Of a stretch of DNA of 45,141 nt, positions 1 to 8,840 are shown one piece after another. The notes under the pieces were generated by a model. That model saw only the letters and a program-made list of their open reading frames with translations. It was not told the origin of the DNA and ran no database searches. Position 1 is the stretch's first letter; each line of letters opens with the position of its first letter. The stretch comes from Phoronis australis (Eukaryota > Phoronida > Phoronidae), in contig NMRA01000887.1 in assembly GCA_002633005.1 (NCBI GenBank), forward strand, positions 64,001-109,141. Direction: 5' to 3'. A program made the translations under genes and the position numbers.

Positions 1-640
1 TACATTTAGCAATCAATGTGATAAATATTGCAGGTCCCCGGGATAGTGCGACTAATTCAAAGAATGTTTCGACACAAATTAACTTCAATAAGGAAAAAAC
101 ATTATTGCGATCCTGTTTGCGTTTCTTTAGAATCGATGCGGTTTTTTAGTTGCACACTTTTAACAAGTCACGTAATCTGAACTGAAGTGGCTCCAGCCGT
201 CCAGTGACGCACGTATATTTCCCCAAAACGTTGCGGGAAATTGAAACATTTAACTTGTGCATGAGGTGTTATCAAAAAGTAGATGATTTCATGGGAAATT
301 TTAAAGTAGTATAAAACGAAAACAGAACGAAGATTTACAACACTGTAAATCAATTTTGAGAATTCACCTTGAACGTTATTCTCAAACAAAATTTGTTCAC
401 GTTGCTGACACCGTTGCTTTGGTACACATGTACAATGTAGCTTTCTTTCTCCTAAACTGTATTACTAAAAAAGACATGGTTCATGACCTAATTTACGGCA
501 TATTGATACAAAGTCGAGAATCAAATTCTAAATTCTTACAACTTTCAGAAAACACATACTTTTACGAAGTTAAAAATCAATGCTTTTGTATCTGATATTA
601 GGCTAAATACTCAGATTTCTCGGCAAGGTCCTGGCCTACT
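1..640 (+). repeat. Dispersed repeat, copy 1 (cut by window edge)
   Basis: This stretch matches 42331-42960 in the same orientation at roughly 80-85% identity by eye, from the window edge to about position 640. Shared blocks include ATAAATATTGCAGGTCCCCG, AACAAGTCACGTAATCT and GTCCTGGCCTACTTA. Both copies keep a similar decayed reading frame with LERYSQTK / LERLCQTK, TKKDMV and QSRES / QNRES. I do not recognise the protein. The left end lies outside the window, so neither ends nor target duplication can be judged. Confidence 0.75.
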
Positions 641-2501
641 TAAACGAAACATTAAAGGCGAGGGTTGCTGTGAGTTGTCGAGCCGCTTTGTTCTTAGATA
701 CGTTCAGTTTGTGTCGATTTTAAAAAACAACTTCGCTAAAAGTGATGTGGGCAGATACCATTTTTAAACCGTGACCCGCAAGATTTCAAAAATAATGTGA
801 CGAACGCAGACCCCAACCAATTAACGATTGTCAATTACTTCTATTTACTATTCTTGCCTATGTTGTGATTTCTACGTCATCTCATGTTGTCACGGATATA
901 ACTCTTTGTTTCCGAGTGCAAAACCCACAAAAATCGGTTAATAAGTGAACTTGTGAAACGTGAACAACAAGTGTTTGATGAAGTGTTTACAAAAACAATA
1001 TGACCTGACCACGCATCACCTGATCCAGGTTAGGATTAAACAGACATGTTTTTGCAGGCCGTAGACGGTGATACTCACGTAGGCGCTTCATAAGCTGGAA
1101 GTTTTTCGGCGAATTATGCATGACACTGATTAAACCAACTAAGTCACACTGCTATAAGTACTTTTTGCGCATATAAGAACACCTAATTATGCTGTCGATG
1201 TCTTTAATTACTTCCAACTCGAAAATATACTCACGTAATAATACTTTTTTTCTGGCTGTCCTTCGTTGCCCAAATCAGCAACTGGCCATTTTTAACTCTG
1301 CGCGCCAGGAGAAACGACATATTTCCTGGCGCGTGCGGTGTAATGGCCAGTGACTTAGGGAGCATGGATTTTTAATTGGATGACTGACGCCAATGATGCA
1401 TTAACAGGTGACAGAACGAGGATTGGTGGTAATCGTCAAAACAGGGTTTAGAATGCGTTTAAAAATATTTGCTAAGTGTTACAAATGAAAGTCAGTCTTT
1501 TGGCCTTACTGTGGCTATTTTTATTAAGAACGATGCGTTTTTTCATGTTTATTTTAAGCCTGGTCAAATATGAAAGACAAATTCGCGTATTCTGCGCACA
1601 CAACCGCGGACGGGCGTTACCCATATCTAATTAAATAATACTAAGGCGGCTATATACCCGCCTTCCTTCACAAAAACCAACTTTAGATTTAGAACACTTG
1701 CCATAATAAAGTTAGTTTCAAAAATTTTCTTAGCCAAATAGAAAGTAATTTCATGGTTTCGACAGACCATACAGTCCGTTGTTGACTGAGATCGGGCTTT
1801 GCAAGATACATTTTCACGGCGAATCACTGATTTATGCGCCAAACATGGTTGAGAGGAACAGCACAGTCAGTTGTTGGTAAACCCACAGATCTCTTCTCAT
1901 CTTAGTAAGGATCAAGTTCAGACCAATTCTATTTGCGAGAAGTGGTCGCAATCGAAAATTAACTTTTTGGACAGAACGCGGATTTGTAGCCGCTTCAAAG
2001 ATATTTTACCTGCTTCATTTTAGATTAAAACTTCAGAAAACGGATTTTAACCCGAGTCAGTTCAGTTGAATCGTAGCCCAAATAACGCTCTTTCAACAGA
2101 ACGTCAACAGTATCTGCTACAGTATGCTTGTGCGTCACGAGTTAAGTTTGCACAGATGAAGAGGAAACGTGTGTTGGCGAAATCAAGGCAGTTCATATGA
2201 CAAAATACAAAGTATAAAAATGAAAAATAGGAAATGCAATAAATAAAATAATAATCTCCGGCAAGATGGACAATAAAAGAAGTCACAAGAGATGTTGTAA
2301 GACAGCTACAGGATTAACTTTCAAATTTGAAGTTCTGAAATCCAAAAAAATAAAGTGGTTTGCAGTGCATCAGAATTGGGGACCGTTGCATGGTGACGAA
2401 CCTGAACGAAACTCACGAGAGACTACCAACCGTCAAGCTCTTTGTGAAAGAAGATATCAAATCTATCTTTTCAGAAAATGGTCTGGCATTTCCATTTGAC
2501 G
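641..2501. other. No gene recognised
   Basis: AT-rich, non-repetitive within this window. Short open frames occur on both strands but none shows a recognisable domain, consistent splice sites or a long frame. I see no RNA gene or clear promoter. Confidence 0.5.
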
Positions 2502-2506
2502 TTATG

Positions 2507-2770
2507 CTCTGGCGGATCTAGGATACCATAAGGGGGGGTCCAACATTTTGTCTTGGGCAATTGTGCTGTAAGAATCTATGCGATAACCCAGCCCGAAGGA
2601 TATCGAGGATCGAATTTCTGGACCATCCACTAAAGAGCAAACGGTGGACTAAAAAAAAACGGAAAATCGTTTGTGCAGGCCGTCTAAGTCGGACACTTGT
2701 GTTCGGGTTTGACCCCCCCCCCCNAAGAGGGGGAGCCGGGCCCCCTGCCCCCCTCCTAAAACCGCCTATG
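2507..2770. mobile_element. Family A non-autonomous DNA transposon (TIR CAGTGGCGGATC)
   Basis: The left end reads CTCTGGCGGATCTAGG and the right end reads CTCCTAAAACCGCCTATG, imperfect inverted repeats of the family terminus. An exact 5-bp direct repeat TTATG flanks it (2502-2506 and 2771-2775), marking a target-site duplication. The interior has a C-rich run with one ambiguous base (2724). Other copies lie at 13595, 23167 and 36482. It encodes no transposase. Confidence 0.75.
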
Positions 2771-2775
2771 TTATG

Positions 2776-4340
2776 CACTATATATTGTACTAATAGTGTC
2801 ATCCAGGTGCTTGTATTCCGTTGTTTATGAGATTGAGTTGGACAAGGCTCTACAGGAAGGAGTTTTAACGTCACAGCAGTACCATACTCCGAGTTGGAAC
2901 GCGTTGAGCGACCCGAGTCAAATGCCTAGTCTAACAAGGTTTACAAGTTTTTCAAGCATTAGTTGCTTGGTTTGACCGCAACACTGGAATCCAAAATTCC
3001 ACCTAGCGTAATCATTACCACATCTGAAGGTCACAGTGCAACTGCTCTACATACACATACAAAAATATACACATACCCTCGAGGGGACTGCTGTGTCAAA
3101 TTCTATCTCAATTGTCTCAATTGCAATGAAAATGCACATCAATTACTAGAGAAAAGTATTGAAAGGGTTGCCACAAAGCATTAGCAATTTTGCACTTTCT
3201 GTAAATCCACAATTCTTGTCACAAAAATCTACCGTCGATATAAGCCTATAGTTACAAGTACTAGCACACGATTTATAATTTCAGTTTATGTTCTACCCGG
3301 TGACCAAGAAAAACCTATACACTTACCCAGCAAAACGACGAGCGCACTTGCGGCAATCATGTTGATAGAACTGCGTGTGGTGCCTTATCGGAGTTTTGAA
3401 GTTCTTGAGTACTGGTGAGCTTCGGGTTATATAGTCTGTCGCGCTGGCCAATGAGCAATCGGGAATGCGTCACCAATAGACTGCACGGCCATGCGTAGTC
3501 GTGTGTCTGACAGATGGTTCCCATACTGATAAATTTTGAATGTTCAACTACATGTACGATATTCACACATCCCATGAATCCCATTTGTTCAAAAAATAGG
3601 CATTGGTGTTAGGGTGACGAGGGCAATCCGATTTCGGCTTCCGTACGAAACTCAGTAGTGGACAAAGTTTCTCACGTAAAACTCAGCACGTTGAATTTGT
3701 TTCTTTTTACAATATTTCATATATAAGGGACACACTTTTCAAAGCCTTTCAAAAGAGTCAGATTATCCATGACGCTAAGCAGATGCTATAGCTTGGGCGG
3801 CCCGCACGATATGGGCCAAAAAAGGGACCTTTCTGCATCACCACCATCTAGAGAATATCAATTCGTATCATTACGTATCATCATTACGTTAATACTGCTG
3901 CGGCTGCAGTGAATAAATGTCCCGTTTGTTTTTCTTGAACTTTTACGATGTCAGTTATATTCCACGGTGCCGGTATCTAGTATTCGTTTTAGTCTTATTT
4001 TCTTCATAAATACTATGGTTCTTGAGTGTCATGCTGTCAGGGAATTTACTTTGCAGACACTGAACACGCCTTCAGTGGATTATTACGTCACAATGGTTCC
4101 TGGTACTTATTATCTTGTTTATGCAGTGGAAAAATTCTAGGGGCCGCGAGCTCCTGTAATTTAGAGAACCGTCTCTCCGGGCCACGCTTATGCCGTAAAC
4201 ATTTCTTGTGTAGCCTTCACTTCACACTCCGGATGAGTCGTGTAGCTAGCCCGGGTGTTGTCACAGCACTGACCAACCTCACGAAAGTCTGCGCCTTGCT
4301 AAAGGCATCAAACGTGCACACAGCTGGTTAGAATACCCAG
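2776..4340. other. No gene recognised
   Basis: Several short open frames exist here, the longest about 100 codons near 4026-4331, but none shows a known domain, conserved motif or convincing splice sites. The stretch ends at the left terminus of the RAG1-like transposon. Confidence 0.45.
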
Positions 4341-4379
4341 AACAGTAACATTTAGTTCAGTGAGGTGTTATGTAATCAC
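4341..4379 (+). repeat. Left terminal inverted repeat
   Basis: Starts AACAGTA, then a 19-nt spacer and the inner block GTTATGTAATCAC. The partner at 8801-8840, read inward from the right end, starts CACAGCA, has a 20-nt spacer and the same inner 13-mer. The first base differs (A against C), as expected for an old insertion. Confidence 0.7.
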
Positions 4380-4884
4380 TCCACAGAGCCAGAGAACACA
4401 GACACTTGCTTAGCGGCTTTGGTTTTAGACTTGATTTTACTTGATTTTGAACTCCCTAGAAAACAGCCTAAAGCGATTAAAATGTGATCTTACACAAGTT
4501 CATAAATAAATAAATTACCCAAGAATGTGTAGGAGTGATCACATTCCAGTTTGGCGCAGTAAATCAGTTCCCAGAAAGATTTTGTGGAAGGTGGTCAGTC
4601 TGGAGGTTCAGCAAGTGAGGTTAATTAGACAAATAATTTAACACTTTTGGAAGTTTATTTTGAAAAATGATTTACATTTATCAAATTGGTATTGTTGATT
4701 TCATGTGATGGTGTATTTTTTGTCATGTTGGCATGTCAGAATTTTCTGAAATTTAAACCTGTTCGCACTGAAATTTTGTGCGATTGGGGCATTAGTTGTT
4801 ACTGAATCGTATCTTTCCTCATGACTTTCAGGACTACTTTTGCCTGATGTTGGTGTTATAGTTGCCAGCATTTTACTTTTAACC

Positions 4885-4941
4885 AAATAATCATGTTACA
4901 GTCCTATTAAGGAAATTAAAAGGACTGTAACATGATTATTT
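4885..4941 (+). repeat. Perfect 21-bp-arm hairpin over the first ATG
   Basis: Arms 4885-4905 and 4921-4941 are exact inverted complements (core TGTTACAGTCCT / AGGACTGTAACA) around a 15-nt AT-rich loop. The first ATG of the open frame, 4932, lies in the right arm. If the real coding exon begins at 5015, the hairpin is intronic. It could be a nested short foldback insertion or a regulatory structure; sequence alone does not decide. Confidence 0.8.
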
Positions 4942-5014
4942 TGTATAAAAAATGTCAGACAGGCATGACGATTTTCACAAACAAAGCATTTCTTACCTCT
5001 GCCGTATCTGTCAG

Positions 5015-6002
5015 TAAGTTATGTTTCTCAAAAGGTAAACACAGATTTTTTTCATGCAGTAAATACATTGACCCTATTGCTTTTCATTTTGGAATAGATG
5101 TTCAATCTGATGACCCTAATACGCATTCACAATACTTTTGTTCTAATTGTTATCATTCAATTGCAAGTGCTAAACGGAGACCAGTTTCGGAAGTTACTTC
5201 AGAAAAACAACGGAATTTTGCACAATGTAATGACAAACTGTGGGGAAAAAATCAAGCAAACAAGCAATTGTCAAATTGCGAGTTATGTCAGCTTGTACAA
5301 AATTCAAAGAAGGGTGGACGCCCATTGAAAAATAGAGCAGAACATTTGAAAACATCTGAGCTACCCTTTGAGAAAAATGTCAACATATTCCAGAGCCTTT
5401 TCTCTTCTGCGGATAACACTAAAATAACTAATTTCGTCATCAGTGAAAAGTACTCCGAAATTGAAAAGTCCAATTTTATGTGCACAATATGCCAGGGAAT
5501 TTATTCAAAACAATCCGTGTTGTCAGGTTGTGGACATGTTTTTTGTTCCGAATGTTTGACTCAGGCTTTCTGCAACATGGCTTCACCTGTAATTCCCTTC
5601 CCTCTATGCCATGCTGACATACGTTATGAAAATGTGAGTGCAGTTAGTTTAAATTTTAGAACTATGCTGGAGAAATTGCAGTTAAAGTGTACAAAATGTT
5701 TTGATGAAAGTGAGTATCAGCATGCTAACATTCATGTTTGCGCCATCCCTGGGTCATCAAATGACCAATTCCAAACAGTAGCACAACCCAACTTGTCTGG
5801 GGCCCGGAATTTGACTGCCTCAGAACAGGGAACTGATAGTCAGGACTGTGCCACTACACAGTTTGTGAATGTGGGAGATCTTCTTTCAAAAAGTGACGAC
5901 ATGCCGCTTGAAGAGCAAGAAGAACTTATGTTTTCCAAGTTTGCCAAACGGAAATGGCAAACCAGCGATGACAATGTGTTGAAAGTCAAAACCAAAGGAC
6001 AG
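5015..6002 (+). CDS. RAG1 N-terminal-like zinc/RING exon of transposase
   Basis: This exon encodes a counterpart of the zinc-binding N-terminal region of vertebrate RAG1. The open frame runs from ATG 4932; numbering below uses that start. Residues 51-73 (FHFGIDVQSDD...FCSNC) match the RAG1 stretch that ends FCHNC. CELC (116-119) matches RAG1 CDIC, followed by KKGGRP. A C3HC4-type RING follows at 184-226: C184, C187, C200, H202, C205, C208 and C226 are present, but the expected seventh ligand is F223 (FPLC instead of CPxC). A C/H finger (C253, C256, H264, H268, C270) follows, as in RAG1. In RAG1 the RING is an E3 ubiquitin ligase. I place the exon start at 5015, after the pyrimidine tract and CAG ending at 5014, because a preceding exon ending in TG would restore a CxxC like RAG1 CRLC. 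The donor is CAG|GTATGT at 6003. Confidence 0.8.
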
Positions 6003-6189
6003 GTATGTAAATATGTTCCATAGTGCTATGTTTTTAATTGTTTTCGTTATTTAACTATATTTGAATTATTGTACTGTAAGTAGACTTCAGCATTATGCTT
6101 CCTTTACCTGTTCAAGATTGCAGCAGACCTGTTTAAATTGACAAATCACATGTCTTGGTTAAATTAAATGCCATCTATCTCACTTGCAG
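6003..6189 (+). other. Phase-0 intron in transposase gene
   Basis: Donor CAG|GTATGT at 6003 and acceptor CACTTGCAG ending at 6189. Removing it keeps the frame at the junction and carries the protein past the stop at 6021-6023 into a lysine/arginine-rich stretch (KPRKR, LKKKRAR). That stretch may be a nuclear localisation signal. Confidence 0.75.
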
Positions 6190-6540
6190 CCAATTTATTT
6201 CACTAAAGTCACCAAACCGAGAAAACGATCCTCACTTGGTCCATCTCCTCTAAAGAAGAAAAGGGCACGTGAGATTGATTCTGTTCGCCATTAATGGCAG
6301 GAGACAACGACACATCCACACAAAAGGCTTCAGAGATGAAAGTGTTGTCGAAGAAAACGCAAACGGCTATTTGTGAGAAAGCCGGCATAAGTGTGCAGTC
6401 ACAAAAAATTTCTGCAAGACTTGGACTTGCTATACAAACATATGCTAACATTACTTGGAGCCAAAAGAGAAAAATCAAGGAGATGCTGAAAACAATTGGT
6501 ATTGCGGAAGTTGCAGAAAAAAGTGTAAGAGGAGAGAGAT
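6190..6540 (+). pseudogene. Linker/DNA-binding segment of transposase, broken by two frameshifts
   Basis: Read from the acceptor, this segment stops at TAA 6292-6294. The coding sense then continues one frame over from 6294 (MAGDNDTSTQ...), with LGLAIQTYANITWSQKRKIK resembling the helical DNA-binding stretch found before the catalytic core in RAG1/Chapaev-type proteins. That frame stops at 6540-6542. The core frame reopens after TAA 6526-6528 with EERDKILSG. The two shifts are opposite in sign, so the frame at 6190 and the frame of the core are the same. This suggests two single-base indels by mutation or sequencing error rather than extra introns: I found no splice pair that repairs either break. 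Confidence 0.7.
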
Positions 6541-6558
6541 AAAATTCTTAGCGGGGTA

Positions 6559-8181
6559 ATGGGGAATATAGCATGTGAAAACAGAAATTTTGAGTTTCCT
6601 GACATCGAAAATCCCAACAGTGTAAATGGCGTGATTATAAAATCAGCACCATCTGTGTATTGCGCAGATTTACCTGAGCTGGTAGGGATCTATTTAAATA
6701 AATATGATGATCACGGCCTTTTATATTGGAAAGATGGCATGCCACAGAATGAAATTTGGATTAAAATAGGAGGTGACAAAGGTGGAGGCAGTTTTAAGCT
6801 TAGCTTTCAAATCTGTAACACTAAAAATCCTAATTCGATAGAAAACACCACAGTCTTTGCTTGTTTTGAAGCTCCGGACTCTTACACTAATTTACATTTA
6901 GCTTTGGGTCTATATAAAAATCAAATTGAAGAATTGTCTAAGCTCACTTGGAAAAATAAACAGATTGTTGTTTATGGATTTGGGGACTATGATTACATGT
7001 CAAAAGTTAATGGAATTGCAGGTGCCAGTGGAACATACCCTTGTTTCCTTTGCTTGACTGATCGGCACAGTTTACAATTTAAATTGCGACAGAGAGGTAA
7101 CGGTCCTAGTCGAACAATTGCGCAACTGAAACGTGATTACGAATGTTTTTTGGAAGAGTCCGGGGGTGATAAATCAAAGCAAAGTCGATACCATAATGTA
7201 GTGTATGAACCGATTTTTGAAATACCTCTACACATGTATTGTATTCCTTATTTACACATCATGTTAGGAGTGATCAAAAAACATCATGATTTGCTTGAAA
7301 TTAAATGCCATGAAATTGATGAGGAGATAGCATGGGATATGGCTAAAAAGGGGAAAGAAACAGATGACACATTATATAACTTGCATGTCGAACGCCTGAA
7401 AAAAATATTATACTTCAGGACAGAAATTAGTAACCTGGAGGGTGAATTCGAGGAATTAGAGGTTGGAGAGGAGGTATTCTCTATAGCACAGTTAGCCAGA
7501 AATAACTCTAGAAAACAGCATATTCAGCGGAGACCACCTGAACTTAAAGCACAGTTAGAAGGGGAATATCCAAATGTAAATTTATCCTATGGAGAAGGTC
7601 ATGTGACTAAACACCTTGATGTTGCATTAAAGCAACTTGGAATAGAAAGACAAGGCTATCACGGTAAATCGTTCATTGGCAATCACTGCAGCACGTACAT
7701 AACTGAATCTGTATACTCAGTGCTATTCAACTCAATTGTGAACAAAACACAGGCTCTGACAACAAACAGGCGTATAATAAACAAAGCAGTGGCAATCAGT
7801 ACTAAATTTTCCAAACTGACCAGACTGTATTCTAGTGTTCATAAAAGCCTGTCACATAGTAATTACATGTCGAATGAAGAAATAGACAATGCTCACCTGT
7901 GTATCCGAAAATATTTGAAATATTATAGATATGCATTCCCTGATTCTCGCATTTTAGTTAAGCAGCACCTACTGGAGGATCATGTCATACCATTTTTGAG
8001 AGAAACCAGATTTGGGTTAGGACTGCTTGGAGAGCAAGGTGGGGAATCCATACATAAAACATTCAATGCATTTAAAATAACATGTGCGGGAATTAGGAAC
8101 CCATTACTGCAATTAACTTCAGTGATGAAAAAGCACTGGACAAAGAATTCACCTGAGCTCAGAACAAATTACAGTCGATAA
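6559..8181 (+). CDS. RAG1/Chapaev-like DDE transposase catalytic core
   Basis: This 540-codon frame aligns in order with the RAG1 catalytic core. Candidate catalytic residues are D73 in GGDKGGGSFK (RAG1 D600), D143 in GFGDYD (D708) and E496 in GEQGGESIH (E962; E492 is an alternative). The zinc site is C162/C165 (PCFLC, as RAG1 C727/C730) with H470/H475 (QHLLEDH, as H937/H942). Spacing is conserved: 19 residues from D143 to C162, 4 between the histidines. VNGIAGASG parallels RAG1 VEGLEASG, and LHIMLGV parallels RAG1 ALHCDIG. The C-terminal VMKKHW matches RAG1 VLKHHW. The enzyme would cut DNA at its inverted repeats by a hairpin-type mechanism. ATG 6559 is simply the first Met; the frame is open from 6529 and probably continues the upstream exon. 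The core itself is intact, so the insertion may be fairly young, or the upstream breaks may be sequencing errors. Confidence 0.85.
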   Translation: MGNIACENRNFEFPDIENPNSVNGVIIKSAPSVYCADLPELVGIYLNKYDDHGLLYWKDGMPQNEIWIKIGGDKGGGSFKLSFQICNTKNPNSIENTTVFACFEAPDSYTNLHLALGLYKNQIEELSKLTWKNKQIVVYGFGDYDYMSKVNGIAGASGTYPCFLCLTDRHSLQFKLRQRGNGPSRTIAQLKRDYECFLEESGGDKSKQSRYHNVVYEPIFEIPLHMYCIPYLHIMLGVIKKHHDLLEIKCHEIDEEIAWDMAKKGKETDDTLYNLHVERLKKILYFRTEISNLEGEFEELEVGEEVFSIAQLARNNSRKQHIQRRPPELKAQLEGEYPNVNLSYGEGHVTKHLDVALKQLGIERQGYHGKSFIGNHCSTYITESVYSVLFNSIVNKTQALTTNRRIINKAVAISTKFSKLTRLYSSVHKSLSHSNYMSNEEIDNAHLCIRKYLKYYRYAFPDSRILVKQHLLEDHVIPFLRETRFGLGLLGEQGGESIHKTFNAFKITCAGIRNPLLQLTSVMKKHWTKNSPELRTNYSR

Positions 8182-8336
8182 CAATTATGGTCAACTGGAC
8201 TTACCCTCTTGCTCTGACCTCAGTTATTGTACGCATATCCTATTTGTTTGAGCTAGAAAGACGTCCTAATATACATTTTGTTACTGTCTAATACTGTAAT
8301 GTAAAGTTCATTTGCTGTTTGTCTGTTTGGACTGTA

Positions 8337-8342
8337 AATAAA
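8337..8342 (+). terminator. Polyadenylation signal of transposase gene
   Basis: AATAAA 155 bp after the stop codon, inside the transposon and on the same strand, so it is the likely 3' end of the transposase mRNA. Confidence 0.6.
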
Positions 8343-8800
8343 AACAATGTGGCTCCCATCACTTGTTTCATTGACTGGATTTCAGGAGAGTTGAACTTGA
8401 AATGTAGGGGGAACGCAGGCTCTACCATATTAATTTGACCTACGCCAACTAAGTGATTTTTATTTAAACCAGCTGGAAAAAGATGATAATTTTGTTGTAT
8501 GCTAACAGATTACCTAGAAAAACTTCTGTTTATGAAAAAATTACGTTTGAAATGGCGTATTTTTTTGATGCAAGAGTCTGTCGATCAATTTCAACATTGA
8601 ATTTCAACCTTAACCCCCCATATATTTTAGACTGGACCAGCCAGGAATGTTATGGCATGCTTTGGCTATAATTTAATCATGTCTGCAGTGTCAAATTGTC
8701 TCTGTCTTAAGTGCAGAAGACCTTTGAACCAATTTGGGTGTGTTATAGTAAAAGTTTGTCCAACAGATGTCGCCCCATTAGACCAGGCAACAAGCCACAT

Positions 8801-8840
8801 GTGATTACATAACCCTGACTTGACTAAATGTGTTGCTGTG
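8801..8840 (-). repeat. Right terminal inverted repeat
   Basis: Read inward from 8840 it starts CACAGCAACACATTTAGT and ends with GTTATGTAATCAC. It pairs with 4341-4379. The terminal CACAG equals the first five bases of the vertebrate recombination-signal heptamer CACAGTG. Confidence 0.7.

Larger units (their letters stand above)
4341..8840 (+). mobile_element. RAG1-N/Chapaev-like DNA transposon, ~4.5 kb
   Basis: A cut-and-paste transposon bounded by inverted repeats at 4341-4379 and 8801-8840 (about 33 of 38 aligned positions match by hand). It holds one transposase gene on the plus strand, made of a RAG1-type zinc/RING region joined to a DDE core, with a polyadenylation signal at 8337. No second gene, and in particular no Kelch/PHD RAG2-like gene, is visible. 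Flanking pentamers are CCCAG on the left and AACAG on the right; only the last three bases agree, so a target duplication is at best decayed. Known relatives by design are N-RAG-TP (described in the sea slug Aplysia), Chapaev and Transib. Assignment to the Chapaev/N-RAG-TP side rather than ProtoRAG is my inference from the GEQGGESIH motif and the lack of RAG2. Confidence 0.75.

Noticed and set aside
8181-8840. A RAG2-like (Kelch/PHD) gene within the transposon
   Set aside because: No frame longer than about 60 codons and no Kelch or PHD motif on either strand; the same holds for 4380-4930.
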